Positions 8,761 to 18,793 are shown, counted from the stretch's first letter. The stretch: DNA of 64,000 bases from Flavobacterium sp. 9R (GCF_902506345.1 NZ_LR733413.1:2443893-2507892); one strand, 5' to 3'. Numbers and translations are program-made. Notes: generated by a model not told the origin, from the letters alone.

Positions 8761-9468
8761 ATGTCATCAATAATAAACATACAAATTTGGTCTGATATTA
8801 TGTGTCCATTTTGCTACATCGGAAAACGAAGACTAGAATCAGCCATTGCACAATTCGAATTTAAAAATGCCGTAACTATCGAGTGGAAAAGTTTCCAATT
8901 AGATGCCAACTTCGTTGCTTCAAAAGAAGATAGTTTGGTTGAACATTTAGCAGAAAAATATAGAAAAGATACCGATTGGGCACAACAGATGCTCGATGAT
9001 ATGACACAGAATGCTAAAAACGTTGGTCTGGATTTTCACTTTGAAAAAGCTAAAATGGCGAATTCCTATAATGCACATCGTTTGTTGCATTTGGCCAAAG
9101 AGAAAGAACTCGCTGATTCGTTAAAAGAGTTATTATTCAAAGCCTATCTTACCGACGGATTAGACATCAACAACATTGCCGTGCTAACTGCTATAGGAAA
9201 AGAAGTTGGATTGGAAGAGGAAAGCGTAAACTCAGTTCTTTCCTCAGATAGGTTTGGTGATGCCGTTAGAAAAGACCAACAAGAAGCACAAGCCATAGGC
9301 GTGCAAGGAGTTCCATTTTTTGTTCTGAATAATAAATATGCCGTTTCAGGAGCGCAATATCCTGAAACTTTTTTGAATGCCTTGAAACAAATTTGGGAAG
9401 AAGTAGAAAACACTAGCATCAACACGGAAGCAGATAATTCTTGTTGTGGCATAGACGGATGCAATTAA
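8761..9468 (+). CDS. DsbA family oxidoreductase, FrnE-like
   Basis: Thioredoxin-fold thiol oxidoreductase of the 2-hydroxychromene-2-carboxylate isomerase/FrnE branch. The active site CPFC is at residues 15-18 (SDIMCPFCYIGKRRLE), a helical insertion follows, and the cis-Pro segment is GVQGVPFFVLNN. There is no signal peptide, so it is expected in the cytoplasm. The C terminus ends NSCCGIDGCN, giving a second Cys pair with C-x4-C spacing (229 and 234), reminiscent of the extra Cys motif I recall for Deinococcus FrnE. The next gene follows after 6 nt, suggesting one transcript. The redox partner is unknown. Confidence 0.88.
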   Translation: MSSIINIQIWSDIMCPFCYIGKRRLESAIAQFEFKNAVTIEWKSFQLDANFVASKEDSLVEHLAEKYRKDTDWAQQMLDDMTQNAKNVGLDFHFEKAKMANSYNAHRLLHLAKEKELADSLKELLFKAYLTDGLDINNIAVLTAIGKEVGLEEESVNSVLSSDRFGDAVRKDQQEAQAIGVQGVPFFVLNNKYAVSGAQYPETFLNALKQIWEEVENTSINTEADNSCCGIDGCN

Positions 9469-9474
9469 AAACCA

Positions 9475-10461
9475 ATGGATATAAAAAATAAAACAATCCG
9501 CTGGGGAATTATTGGTTGCGGAAATGTAACCGAAATCAAAAGTGGACCCGCCTATCAAAAAACAGAAGGATTTACCATCGGAGCTGTGATGCGTCGTGAT
9601 GAAGAAAAAGCGGCTGATTATGCCAAAAGACACGGCATAGCCAAATACTACACCGATGCTGATGCCCTAATCAACGACGCTGAAATAGATGCGGTTTATA
9701 TTGCAACGCCTCCAGATGTTCACAAATATTATGGTCTAAAAGTAGCCGAAGCTGGAAAACCCTGTTGTATAGAAAAACCATTAGCGCCCAACTATAAAGA
9801 TTGTGTTGCCATCTCCGAAGCATTTGCCTTTAAAAACATTCCATTATTTGTTGCCTATTACAGACGTACCTTGCCAAGATTTGAGCAAATAAGAGAATGG
9901 ATTAACACAAATAAAATTGGCACAATTAGACACCTTCATTGGCATTTGAGCAAACCCACCTCAGCACAAGACCTTTCAGGAGAATACAATTGGAGAACCG
10001 ATAGTAAAATTGCTACAGGAGGCTATTTTGATGATTTGGCCAGTCACGGATTGGATTTGTTTGTGCACTATTTTGGAACCATAACTAATGTTTCGGGAAT
10101 TAGTCTCAACCAACAAGGGTTATACACCGCAAAAGATGCCGCAACAGCTTGCTGGCTACATCAATCAGGTATAACTGGAAGTGGTTGTTGGAATTTTGGC
10201 ACTTTAAAACGAGAAGACAAAGTTACTATTTATGGTAGCGAGGGTACTATTACTTTTTCCGTTTTTGAAAACGAACCTATTCTAATCACAACATCAGAAG
10301 GCACAACAGCACACGAAATAGCACACCCAGAAAACATTCAATTGTATCACGTGCAACAAATGAGAGAGCACTTATTAGGTCGTTCACAACATCCCTCAAC
10401 GGGAGCAACAGCAACTCATACCAACTGGGTTATGGATCAAATTGTTGGAAATGAATTATAA
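9475..10461 (+). CDS. Gfo/Idh/MocA family NAD(P)-dependent oxidoreductase
   Basis: Predicted sugar or polyol dehydrogenase, or a related enzyme, with an N-terminal Rossmann fold. The nucleotide-binding motif GIIGCGNV is at residues 11-18 and the family's EKP motif is at residues 100-102 in CIEKPLAPNY. The C-terminal half has the usual open-sheet substrate domain with the GGYFDDLASHGLDLFVHYFG segment. There is no signal peptide. It probably shares a transcript with the FrnE-like gene. Substrate cannot be told from sequence, and nothing ties it to the convergent glycan locus. Confidence 0.85.
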   Translation: MDIKNKTIRWGIIGCGNVTEIKSGPAYQKTEGFTIGAVMRRDEEKAADYAKRHGIAKYYTDADALINDAEIDAVYIATPPDVHKYYGLKVAEAGKPCCIEKPLAPNYKDCVAISEAFAFKNIPLFVAYYRRTLPRFEQIREWINTNKIGTIRHLHWHLSKPTSAQDLSGEYNWRTDSKIATGGYFDDLASHGLDLFVHYFGTITNVSGISLNQQGLYTAKDAATACWLHQSGITGSGCWNFGTLKREDKVTIYGSEGTITFSVFENEPILITTSEGTTAHEIAHPENIQLYHVQQMREHLLGRSQHPSTGATATHTNWVMDQIVGNEL

Positions 10462-10487
10462 AAAAAGCGACACTTGTCGCTTTTTTT
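10461..10487. terminator. Bidirectional terminator between the dehydrogenase and GH95 genes
   Basis: Stem GCGAC (10467-10471) and GTCGC (10476-10480) with a 4-base loop, bounded by an A run on the left and a T run on the right, so it can end transcription in both directions. It overlaps the stop codons of both convergent genes. Confidence 0.85.
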
Positions 10488-12879
10488 ACCATAAAATCTC
10501 TTGAATTTCACCCTTCTTTAGCTGTATCACTTTGGTTTGATTCTCATAAATAAGAGTAGACTTTCCGCCCAATTTACTTGAAATAATTAGCTTACTAAGT
10601 CTCTTTTTATCCCAATGCATTTCGAGTTCGAAGCCTCCTCTGGCACAGATTCCTTTGATAGTTCCAGTTTCCCAAGCATCGGGTAAGGCCGGCAATAGTC
10701 TTATCTCGTTTTCATCAGATTGCACCAACATCTCGACTACAGCAGCAGTACCACCAAAATTACCATCAATTTGGAAAGGTGGATGCGCATCAAATAAATT
10801 TGGATAAGTTCCCCCTCCTCTCCTTGGTTTTTCGCTTTTCTTTCCATCTGGATCTACATATCGAAGCAGTTCTCTAAACATCTTGTAAGCACGATTACCA
10901 TCCCAAAGTCTCGCCCAAAGATTAATCCTCCAGCCTTTGGACCAACCAGTAGTTTCATCGCCTTTAATCTCTAAAGTATTTTTACAAGCTAAAGCCAATT
11001 CAGGAGTTTTGGAAGGTGTAATATGATTACCAGGAAACAATCCGAATAAATGCGATTGATGACGATGTTTAGAATCTTTATCCTCCCAATCAAAATACCA
11101 TTCTTGTAAATTCCCCTTTTTGCCAATTTGATAAGGATGCAATCTCGCTAAAACTCTTTCGAGCTGAGCTCTAAAATCGGCATCAATATTTAGGACTTTT
11201 GAAGCTTTTATTGTTTTATCAAAACATTCTCGAATCATTGCCAAATCGGCAGTTCCGCCATAAAGCGTTGCTCCTACAAAACCATTTTCAAGCTTGTATT
11301 GATTTTCAGGTGAAGTTGCAGGCGAAGTAATTAAATTACCCTTTTTATCTGAAACCAACCACGCTTTACAAAACTGTGCTGCTCCTTTCATCAATGGATA
11401 ACCATCCTTTTCTAGATATTTTTTGTCTTGAGTAAAAATATAGTGCTCCCAAATATGAGTACTTAGCCAAGCACCCGCCAAAGGCCAACAAGCCCACATT
11501 GGGTCTTCTTTTCCGAATTGACCAACTGGATTTGACATCGCCCAAATATCGGAATTATGAGCTGCTGTCCAACCTTCATTGATTCCGTAAAAAGTCTTGG
11601 CAGTAACTTTTCCAGTTACCGAAAGATTCTTGATAAAACCCAATAAAGGCAAATGCATTTCAGATAAATTGCAGTTTTCGGCCAACCAATAATTTTCTTC
11701 AAGATTGATGTTCATCGTATAATTACTGCTCCAAGGTGGATTCAAGTAAGGATTCCATAAGCCTTGTAAATTAGCAGGAACCCCTAGAGTTCTCGAACTA
11801 CTAATGAGTAAATAACGACCATAATTAAAGTAGAGAATTTCTAGATTTTTATCTTCTGCACCATCAGCATAGCGCAATAAACGTTCGTCTGTTGGTAAAT
11901 TGGGTGCCGTAGTTTTCCCTAAATCAAATTGTACTCGTTGGTAAAATTTTTGATAATCTGCAACGTGTGCTTGCTTTAATTTATCGAATGAAAGAGCAAA
12001 AGCTTGATTCAACTTTTTAGTTGCAATTTTATGCGCATCTAGCCCTTCTGAAGCGGGATTTTTATCAAAACCATTGAAGCTGGTAGCGATAGATACATAA
12101 AGTATCGCTTCGGTAGCATTTTTTACCCCCAAAGTTGTATCGGTAGTTGTTAGTACCCCATCCGTACTTTTTATTTTTATTAAAGAAGTAAATCGCGTTC
12201 CTCTCTCTTTTTGAGTTAAGAATGAAGCAGGAACTGTGTACCCAGCATTTTCATGAATGGGTGCGTTACCATTCATTTCCAAAATTCTATTGTTGCAAAT
12301 TGTTTGATGTTGTAATAAACTATTGCTGTTGATATCAAACTCTAAAGCCCCTTTTTGACTGGATTTTATTTTGATAATCAAAGCTTGATGTGGCGCAGAA
12401 ACAAAATACTCACGGGTATATGTTACTCCCTGACTAACATAACTAACCTTGGAAGTAGCAGTCGCAAGATTCAATTCACGATAATAGTTAGTTGCCTTCT
12501 CTGTATGATGAAAATTAATTTCAAGTGTTCCCAAAGGAGCAAAAGATTCCGAATTTTTGCCTTGTATTTTTTTGTTTAATTCTTCGGCCAAAGGGTAGTT
12601 TTCTTGTGCCAATGCTGCACGGATTGCTGTAATATTTTTGTAAGCATCGGGGTTCATATTGGCATTTACAGGTTCGCCTGACCAAAGAGTAATATCATTC
12701 AAATAAATCTTATCTGAAAGGACGCCTCCAAAAACGGTAGCCCCAATTTTTCCGTTACCTAAAACCAAACTTTCCTCAAAAAATTCTGCAGGTTGGTTGT
12801 ACCACAAAATGTGATTGGACTGGGCTTGGCCTTTTTCAAAAAAAGAAAAAATAATAAAAATGATGTAGGTGTATTTCAT
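10486..12879 (-). CDS. GH95 alpha-L-fucosidase (or alpha-L-galactosidase)
   Basis: Predicted to remove terminal alpha-1,2-L-fucose from xyloglucan side chains. Signs of family GH95 are WYNQPAEFFEESLVLGNGKIGA at residues 26-47, the N-I-N pair at 390-392 in SNYTMNINLEENYW, SPEN with E525, and FQIDGNFGG with D705. These correspond in order and spacing to the Asn pair, the acid Glu and the conserved Asp of characterised family members. A signal peptide ends near AQA at residue 19, so the enzyme is exported. It is the last gene of the xyloglucan operon. Some GH95 enzymes act on L-galactose, which sequence alone does not exclude. Confidence 0.9.
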   Translation of the reverse strand: MKYTYIIFIIFSFFEKGQAQSNHILWYNQPAEFFEESLVLGNGKIGATVFGGVLSDKIYLNDITLWSGEPVNANMNPDAYKNITAIRAALAQENYPLAEELNKKIQGKNSESFAPLGTLEINFHHTEKATNYYRELNLATATSKVSYVSQGVTYTREYFVSAPHQALIIKIKSSQKGALEFDINSNSLLQHQTICNNRILEMNGNAPIHENAGYTVPASFLTQKERGTRFTSLIKIKSTDGVLTTTDTTLGVKNATEAILYVSIATSFNGFDKNPASEGLDAHKIATKKLNQAFALSFDKLKQAHVADYQKFYQRVQFDLGKTTAPNLPTDERLLRYADGAEDKNLEILYFNYGRYLLISSSRTLGVPANLQGLWNPYLNPPWSSNYTMNINLEENYWLAENCNLSEMHLPLLGFIKNLSVTGKVTAKTFYGINEGWTAAHNSDIWAMSNPVGQFGKEDPMWACWPLAGAWLSTHIWEHYIFTQDKKYLEKDGYPLMKGAAQFCKAWLVSDKKGNLITSPATSPENQYKLENGFVGATLYGGTADLAMIRECFDKTIKASKVLNIDADFRAQLERVLARLHPYQIGKKGNLQEWYFDWEDKDSKHRHQSHLFGLFPGNHITPSKTPELALACKNTLEIKGDETTGWSKGWRINLWARLWDGNRAYKMFRELLRYVDPDGKKSEKPRRGGGTYPNLFDAHPPFQIDGNFGGTAAVVEMLVQSDENEIRLLPALPDAWETGTIKGICARGGFELEMHWDKKRLSKLIISSKLGGKSTLIYENQTKVIQLKKGEIQEILW

Positions 12880-12926
12880 AAAGAAATATTTTTATCTGAA
12901 TTTATGCTGATGCGGGTCATCCAAAT

Positions 12927-12965
12927 ATAACGTTGAGACGGGTTAAAACCCGTCTGTTGCGTTAT
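12927..12965. repeat. Intercistronic hairpin between the esterase and GH95 genes
   Basis: A perfect 9-bp stem, AGACGGGTT (12936-12944) with AACCCGTCT (12947-12955), has outer arms ATAACG and CGTTAT. It begins at the stop codon of the upstream gene. No T tract follows, so it looks like an RNA-processing or stabilising hairpin, or a dispersed repeat, more than a terminator. Confidence 0.65.
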
Positions 12966-14908
12966 GGATTTATTTTATATTTTTCATTGGCAGTAATCAA
13001 TTCCCAATTATCAGTTCGGAATGGGGAAGCTGGAAATTTTTCTTTATTGAAAAGATTGACTTCGGTGTCATCGTCTGCCCAACCGTAACGAACTGCAACA
13101 GGATTTAGCACCTCATCGGTAGACACCATAATTTTATTGTCTTTAATAAAAGCTTTGGCTGAATAAAAAACTTTGTCGGCACCCGCAATTTCAAATCCTT
13201 TTAGTGGAACGTTGTTTGGTGTTGCAAGTCCACCACCAATAGCATCGAAAGTTAAAACAATCTGATTCCCTTTTATTTGCTGTGCTTTATAAATTGGACC
13301 TCCAAAAACTCCTTTTTGACCATACAAATTATTCAAAGCAATAGCTGCTAGACGCAAACCAACGTCTTTTTTATTGGTTGGATGAATGTCTTTCGCATTA
13401 CCTATATCAGTAGTAACCGCCATTCCTGTATTTTTAATGTGTAAGGTTTCGGATTGAGCTTCGCGCAATTCTGCCCATCTACTTCCTTTGTTACTGTTGC
13501 CGCCAAACTCATCAAAAGTGGACAGTTGTACATAATAAAACGGAAAATCACCTTGTCCCCATTGGGTTCGCCAATCCTGAATCAGTAAAGGGAACGCTTT
13601 TTTATATTGATGAGCTCTCCAAACATTGGCTTCGCCCTGATACCAAAGTACCCCTTGAAAAGCATACGGAATTAATGGGTTGACCATCGCATTGTATAAT
13701 AACGAGGGGAAAGAATTGGGTGAAATGGCAATTTTTACTTGAACGACATTAAACTTCCAAGCGCCGTCGATTTTAATTTCAGAATCATTGAAAGTTAACT
13801 TTAAATCAGAGGCATCACCGTAAATTCCACCACCACCTGTATAATCGGTAATTCGCACTGCAATCACATTTATGCCTTCTTTTAAAACTCCAGAAGGAAT
13901 CGAATACTTTCTTGGAGCATCCCAGAGTTTATTGGTTCCAACCTGAACCCCATTGACATAGGTTACATCTTCGTCATCTATTTTGGACAAGTGTAAAACA
14001 GCTCCTTGTTGGGCTTGCTGTGCTGTTAGCACAATGGATTTTCGCATCCAAACTACACCATCAATATTGCCAATTTGTTGATTTTCCCATAATGAAGGAA
14101 TTTTAATTTCTGGCCATTTGGAATCATTGAAATCTGATGTCTTAAATTGATTTTCATTATTCAAAGACACCTCAAAACCTTGAACTTTTTGAATATTGTC
14201 TAAAAGAGATTTCTTGTAGGTTTCAAAAACAGCGTCCATATTAACTTGGGGTATATGGTCAACACTGTTTTTAAATTCGTTGTTGTTGGCCAACGCTTCA
14301 CGACTGGTCCAAGTTTCAACACAAGTTCCGCCCCAAGACGTATTGACAATTCCGATGGGAATTTTCAACTCAGCATATATTTTTTGGGCAAAAAAGTATC
14401 CAACTGCGGTAAAATCTTTTATGTTTTCAGCATTAGCATTTGTCCATTTTCCTTCTTTAAGCTCTTCTTTGGGAGTTCCACTCAAGTCTTGAGCCACTAA
14501 AAACTGACGAATCATCACGTTAGTAGCTTGGGCTTTTTGAGTTTCAAAATCGGGCAATTTGTACATTTGAAATTCCATATTGGATTGTCCGCTACAAATC
14601 CACACTTCTCCTACCAGAACATCCTTGAGAACTATTTGGTTTTTACCCTTTATAGAAAGTACAAAAGGTCCTCCTGCTTTTTCAGCGTCTAATTTTACCA
14701 TCCATTTACCCGTTGCATCAGCAGTGATGGTTTTGGTTTGTTGCTTAAAATGAACCTCTATTTTTTCATTGGCATCGGCCCAACCCCAAACGGGTATTGG
14801 TTTGTTACGTTGCAATACCATTCCATCAGCAAAAATTAGCGGCATACGGACATTGGCATTTACAGCTATACCTGCAATGAAGAAAAGAAAAAAGATATAT
14901 TTTTTCAT
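12962..14908 (-). CDS. SGNH-type carbohydrate acetylesterase, CE20-like (sialate O-acetylesterase family)
   Basis: Secreted esterase of 648 residues. The serine motif is GEVWICSGQSNMEF with S109, and the Asp-His pair is in DIHPTNKKDVGLR near the C terminus. A block at about residues 245-385 looks like a jelly-roll, galactose-binding-like insert (WMRKSIVL...VNGVQVG...YSIP), as I recall for CE20 xyloglucan acetylesterases of Xanthomonas. Automatic annotation would call it sialate O-acetylesterase, but no sialic acid genes are nearby and all neighbours are xyloglucan enzymes. Removal of acetyl groups from galactose on xyloglucan is therefore the more likely role (inference). A signal peptide ends near VNA at residue 18. 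Confidence 0.82.
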   Translation of the reverse strand: MKKYIFFLFFIAGIAVNANVRMPLIFADGMVLQRNKPIPVWGWADANEKIEVHFKQQTKTITADATGKWMVKLDAEKAGGPFVLSIKGKNQIVLKDVLVGEVWICSGQSNMEFQMYKLPDFETQKAQATNVMIRQFLVAQDLSGTPKEELKEGKWTNANAENIKDFTAVGYFFAQKIYAELKIPIGIVNTSWGGTCVETWTSREALANNNEFKNSVDHIPQVNMDAVFETYKKSLLDNIQKVQGFEVSLNNENQFKTSDFNDSKWPEIKIPSLWENQQIGNIDGVVWMRKSIVLTAQQAQQGAVLHLSKIDDEDVTYVNGVQVGTNKLWDAPRKYSIPSGVLKEGINVIAVRITDYTGGGGIYGDASDLKLTFNDSEIKIDGAWKFNVVQVKIAISPNSFPSLLYNAMVNPLIPYAFQGVLWYQGEANVWRAHQYKKAFPLLIQDWRTQWGQGDFPFYYVQLSTFDEFGGNSNKGSRWAELREAQSETLHIKNTGMAVTTDIGNAKDIHPTNKKDVGLRLAAIALNNLYGQKGVFGGPIYKAQQIKGNQIVLTFDAIGGGLATPNNVPLKGFEIAGADKVFYSAKAFIKDNKIMVSTDEVLNPVAVRYGWADDDTEVNLFNKEKFPASPFRTDNWELITANEKYKINP

Positions 14909-14988
14909 TTTTTTGATTTAAAAAACAGCTAAGCCATTGAAAGTCTTTTAAGCAAATCATAAACTCTCAACAACTTAGCTATTCAAAA

Positions 14989-16485
14989 TTATTTTAATCC
15001 GTCTTGCAAAGCTGTTAAAGCCTGCGTATCGTATACAGTATTATTAGTACGATTGAATATCGTCATAGTGTTAACGCCCATAAAACCGGCATCCCAATAG
15101 AATGGAATCATACCATTGGCTCTGGATTGTTTCACTACATATTTAAGGAAATCAGCTCTTGATTTAAGGTGTAAAGTCAACGCATCTCCCGTTAAATCAC
15201 GTTTGATGGCACCAAACTCACCAAGAATCACAGGAATTCCTTTGTCTACAAATTGTGTTTTCATCGATTTGAAAAGCTTGTCTATATCGGCTTCTTCTCC
15301 CCAAGTTGGATTACGGTCCGTATCGGTAGTAGAATGATTTCCTGCTCCCCAATAGTAAAACATTTTACCCCAAGATTCATCTTTAGTCATCAACGTAAAT
15401 TGGTAAGGATAAAAATGAACTTCGGCCATCATACGATTCGCTACCTTGTCTGTAGGTAAAGTCGTCATCAACTTATTGGTTTTTTCGATATCTGTTGATG
15501 GTCCTTGAATGATTAAATTACGATAAGCATTTTTCCCACCTGTAGAACGAACAGCATCAATAAATGTTTGGTGGTAAGAGTTTAAAACTGCCATTTGAGT
15601 AGCATTTTCAACGTTTGGTTCATTGGCACTAGCAAAAAGTAAATGCTCATCAAAACCTCTCAAATGTGTGGCAATTTGTTCCCAAAATGCTTTTTGCTTC
15701 GCATTGTTTTCAACTTTTTTAGCCTCAGTACAGTTGTTTTCTAACCAACCGCCATCCCAATGGATATTAACGATTACATACATATCATTGTCTACACAAT
15801 ACTGCACGACTTCTTTTACTCTGGCCAACCAATCTGCTTTAATCTGTGCATTCGTGCTATTCGCCAAATACTGATTCCAAGAACAAGGTATTCTAATGGC
15901 ATTAAAACCATTAGCTTTTACAAAATCAATCAAAGCTTTGGTCACTTTAGGATTGCCCCAAGCTGTTTCGCCACCCGTTGCTTCCAACGTGTTTCCGATG
16001 TTCCAGCCTAGCTTCATTTTACTAGCTAATTCTGTTGCATTACTACTCATTCCCGTTGCATCTGCTGCAATTGGATTGGTATTATAACTAGGATACAAAC
16101 TCAAACTTGCCGCTTGGGTTACAGTAACCTTAACATTTTTTTGCGCATTACCATCCATTACAAAAGTAAGAATGGCTTGGCGTGCTGAAGTTGTCGTATT
16201 GGCGGTAACATTGATTGTAACTTCTTGACTTTGCAAAGAAGAACTTGTAACCGATAGCGTACACCAAGCTTGGTCAGAAACAACAGCCCAATCTTTACCA
16301 GTCATAGTAATGGTAATGGCTGCACTTCTACTAGATTCCGCAATTGAAACACTGGTTGCACTAGAATTTATTGTTGTCTCAGCAGGCGTTGGATTGGTAG
16401 GTGTAGGCTCTGCATCGTCTTTGCTACAAGAAATTCCTATGAATACAAATAAAGTAAATAGGGTTTTTATAAAATTATTTTTCAT
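14989..16485 (-). CDS. BACON-domain GH5 endo-glucanase, probable endo-xyloglucanase (lipoprotein)
   Basis: Predicted cell-surface endo-enzyme that cuts the beta-1,4-glucan backbone. A lipoprotein signal ends at C20 (IGISC), followed by acidic residues, then a Pro/Thr linker, a BACON-type domain at about residues 42-126 (WAVVSDQAWCTLS, ILTFVMDGNAQKNVKVTVTQ), and the GH5 barrel from about residue 150. The catalytic pair is E289 in ASANEPN and E423 in ILGEFGA. LGWNIGNTLEATGGETAWGNP is typical of subfamily GH5_4. Bacteroides ovatus BoGH5A, which starts surface xyloglucan breakdown, has the same BACON plus GH5 layout. Confidence 0.92.
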   Translation of the reverse strand: MKNNFIKTLFTLFVFIGISCSKDDAEPTPTNPTPAETTINSSATSVSIAESSRSAAITITMTGKDWAVVSDQAWCTLSVTSSSLQSQEVTINVTANTTTSARQAILTFVMDGNAQKNVKVTVTQAASLSLYPSYNTNPIAADATGMSSNATELASKMKLGWNIGNTLEATGGETAWGNPKVTKALIDFVKANGFNAIRIPCSWNQYLANSTNAQIKADWLARVKEVVQYCVDNDMYVIVNIHWDGGWLENNCTEAKKVENNAKQKAFWEQIATHLRGFDEHLLFASANEPNVENATQMAVLNSYHQTFIDAVRSTGGKNAYRNLIIQGPSTDIEKTNKLMTTLPTDKVANRMMAEVHFYPYQFTLMTKDESWGKMFYYWGAGNHSTTDTDRNPTWGEEADIDKLFKSMKTQFVDKGIPVILGEFGAIKRDLTGDALTLHLKSRADFLKYVVKQSRANGMIPFYWDAGFMGVNTMTIFNRTNNTVYDTQALTALQDGLK

Positions 16486-16564
16486 ATGTTCTATAGTTTT
16501 AATTAGTGGTTATGTGTTATCTCCTTATAATCTCTATTGTTCTTGACGATTTTATAAGTGCTTT

Positions 16565-18793
16565 TTAGTTAATAGTAATTATTACTTCGTTTGAATTATT
16601 TCTAGAAGAATTCCCTACATGCAACGTATATTTTCCAGGTTCAACAGTCCATTTTTTGTTAGTCACATTGTAGTATGCCAATTCTTTTACAGGAATTTTT
16701 ACTGTAACCAGTTGCTCTCCTCCAGCTTTAACCCCTACTTTTTGGAATCCTTTTAGCTCTTGAGCAGCACGACTGATTTTAGAATCAGATTTAGTTGCGT
16801 AAACTTGCACGACTTCTTTTCCGTCGACTTTTCCAGTGTTTTTTACCGTTACTGAAACTGTAATTGTTTCGGTTGGTTTGTATTCTTTTTTATCGGTTTT
16901 AGCCGAATCAAAAGCAAATGTGGTGTAAGACAATCCGTAACCAAAGGGATAAAGTGGTGCAATTTTTTTGGTATCAAACCAACGATACCCTACCAAGATT
17001 CCTTCAGCATATTGCACCGTTTTGTTTCCAGGGAAACTATTCGTAGCATGTGCAGGAGAATCCATAATGTTTTTTGGCATGGTCCAAGGTAATTTCCCAG
17101 AAGGGTTAATTTTTCCTAACAATACATCGGCTAAAGCATTACCACCTTCAGAACCATTGAACCAACTCCATACTAATGCTTTGGTATTTTTGGCTACCTC
17201 CTGAATATCAAACGGTGCCCCAGCTACCATAACTACAATTGTTCTTGGATTCACTGCTAAAACTTTTTTAATCAATTCTTCTTGACCAAAAGGCAGTTTC
17301 AAACTTCTTCTATCCGAAGCTTCAGTTTCGTAATCGCGGTTAGAACCGGCAAAAATGATGGCTATATCAGATTTTTTGGCAGCATCGATGGCTTCTTGTA
17401 ATTTGGCAGGGTCTAATTGGTCAATAGTCACAGGACCATTCAAGGTGATGTCTCCTAATTTTCCTTTATTTTTTTCGTCATAACGTTCCAAATAGCCTTC
17501 GGCATAATTGATTTGGATAGCAGACGGCAATCGGTTTTTCAAACCTTCTAGAGGTGTAATTTCTCTTTTGGTTTTTACCCCAGCACCAAAACCTCCTAAA
17601 GCATTTTTCTTGGTGGCATTGTTTCCGATTACAGCAATCGATTTAACGCCATCTAGTTGTAATGGCAAAGCGTTATTTTCGTTCTTTAACAACACTATAT
17701 TCTCAGAAGCAATTTTGTAAGCGTCTTGATAATGCGCTTCGGTTGCAATACTTCCTTTTACACGGTCTTTACCACCCATTGCTTTGACTTGGAATAAAGT
17801 GCGCAAAATTCTTTTGATATGTATATCGATTTCTGCTTCAGAAATTTCGCCTGCTTTTACAGCTGCTATTAATTTATCAGCTAAGAAAAATTCATTGAAC
17901 GGTTTTGGTGTTCCCATCTCAATGTCTAAACCGCTCTTTAAAGATTTTACTGTAGTGTGAACTGCCGCCCAATCTGAAACTACAATCCCTTTGAAACCCC
18001 ATTCATCACGCAAAATTTTATTGAGCATATAGTCGTTTTCACATAGGTATTCGCCTCTGAACTTGTTGTAAGCTCCCATAATGCTGTATGCTTTTCCTTC
18101 TTTGACAGCCGCTTCAAAAGCGGGTAAATAAATTTCACGAAGCGTACGCTCGTCGATTTGTACGTCTACAAAATCACGATTAGTTTCTTGATTGTTGGCA
18201 GCAAAATGTTTAACACAAGCCATCACATCATTATCTTGCAATCCTACCACCATAGGAACCGTCATTTTTTTATTCAAAAAAGGGTCTTCGGTCATGTATT
18301 CATACGTTCTTCCTCCCAAGGGTGTTCGCACAATGTTTATGGCTGGCGAAAGCAGCATGTCTTTGCCTCTAGCTCTCAATTCTTGCCCTACACTATTACC
18401 GAAAGTATAGGCCATTTCTTGATTCCAAGTAGCGGCCAATCCACCTGCAGCAGGATAGTACGTTGCAAAATCATTCGTCAACCCAGCGGGAGCCCAATTA
18501 TCTCGTGAAATTTCTTCGCGCACACCCAATGGACCATCGGCCATTTTCAGTTCTGGAATACCCAAACGAGGTACGGCTCCTGTAGAAAACATACTATTGC
18601 CGTGAAGCATGCCTATTTTTTCTTCTAATGTCAATTGCGATAGTAATGCATTGATTTCTGTATCATACTCAGTCCCGATTTCCTTTCCTTCATAGATTTT
18701 GGTATCGGCTGTAGCAACATTTCCTTCATTTTTACAAGAGACAACAGCCATAAAAGCAATTGCAGCTGATAAGTGAATTAGTTTCTTTTTCAT
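16565..18793 (-). CDS. GH3 beta-glucosidase (lipoprotein)
   Basis: Exo-acting beta-glucosidase of 742 residues expected to remove glucose from trimmed xyloglucan oligosaccharides. The lipobox is VVSC with C20. The nucleophile Asp is D274 in GIVVSDWAAV, and substrate-binding KHFAANNQE and the (alpha/beta)6 domain with AVIGNNA are present. A C-terminal fibronectin-III-like domain (VTVKNTGKVDGKEVVQVY) completes the common GH3 layout. GH3 enzymes may also be beta-xylosidases, but the neighbours favour glucosidase. Confidence 0.9.
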   Translation of the reverse strand: MKKKLIHLSAAIAFMAVVSCKNEGNVATADTKIYEGKEIGTEYDTEINALLSQLTLEEKIGMLHGNSMFSTGAVPRLGIPELKMADGPLGVREEISRDNWAPAGLTNDFATYYPAAGGLAATWNQEMAYTFGNSVGQELRARGKDMLLSPAINIVRTPLGGRTYEYMTEDPFLNKKMTVPMVVGLQDNDVMACVKHFAANNQETNRDFVDVQIDERTLREIYLPAFEAAVKEGKAYSIMGAYNKFRGEYLCENDYMLNKILRDEWGFKGIVVSDWAAVHTTVKSLKSGLDIEMGTPKPFNEFFLADKLIAAVKAGEISEAEIDIHIKRILRTLFQVKAMGGKDRVKGSIATEAHYQDAYKIASENIVLLKNENNALPLQLDGVKSIAVIGNNATKKNALGGFGAGVKTKREITPLEGLKNRLPSAIQINYAEGYLERYDEKNKGKLGDITLNGPVTIDQLDPAKLQEAIDAAKKSDIAIIFAGSNRDYETEASDRRSLKLPFGQEELIKKVLAVNPRTIVVMVAGAPFDIQEVAKNTKALVWSWFNGSEGGNALADVLLGKINPSGKLPWTMPKNIMDSPAHATNSFPGNKTVQYAEGILVGYRWFDTKKIAPLYPFGYGLSYTTFAFDSAKTDKKEYKPTETITVSVTVKNTGKVDGKEVVQVYATKSDSKISRAAQELKGFQKVGVKAGGEQLVTVKIPVKELAYYNVTNKKWTVEPGKYTLHVGNSSRNNSNEVIITIN

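Noticed and set aside
12962..14908. Sialic acid metabolism at this locus
   Set aside because: Only the family name suggests it. No sialidase, lyase, epimerase or sialate transporter is present, and all neighbours fit xyloglucan.
14927..14980. Hairpin between the GH5 and esterase genes
   Set aside because: AGCTAAG and CTTAGCT are only 7 bp long and 40 bases apart, too weak to list as a structure.
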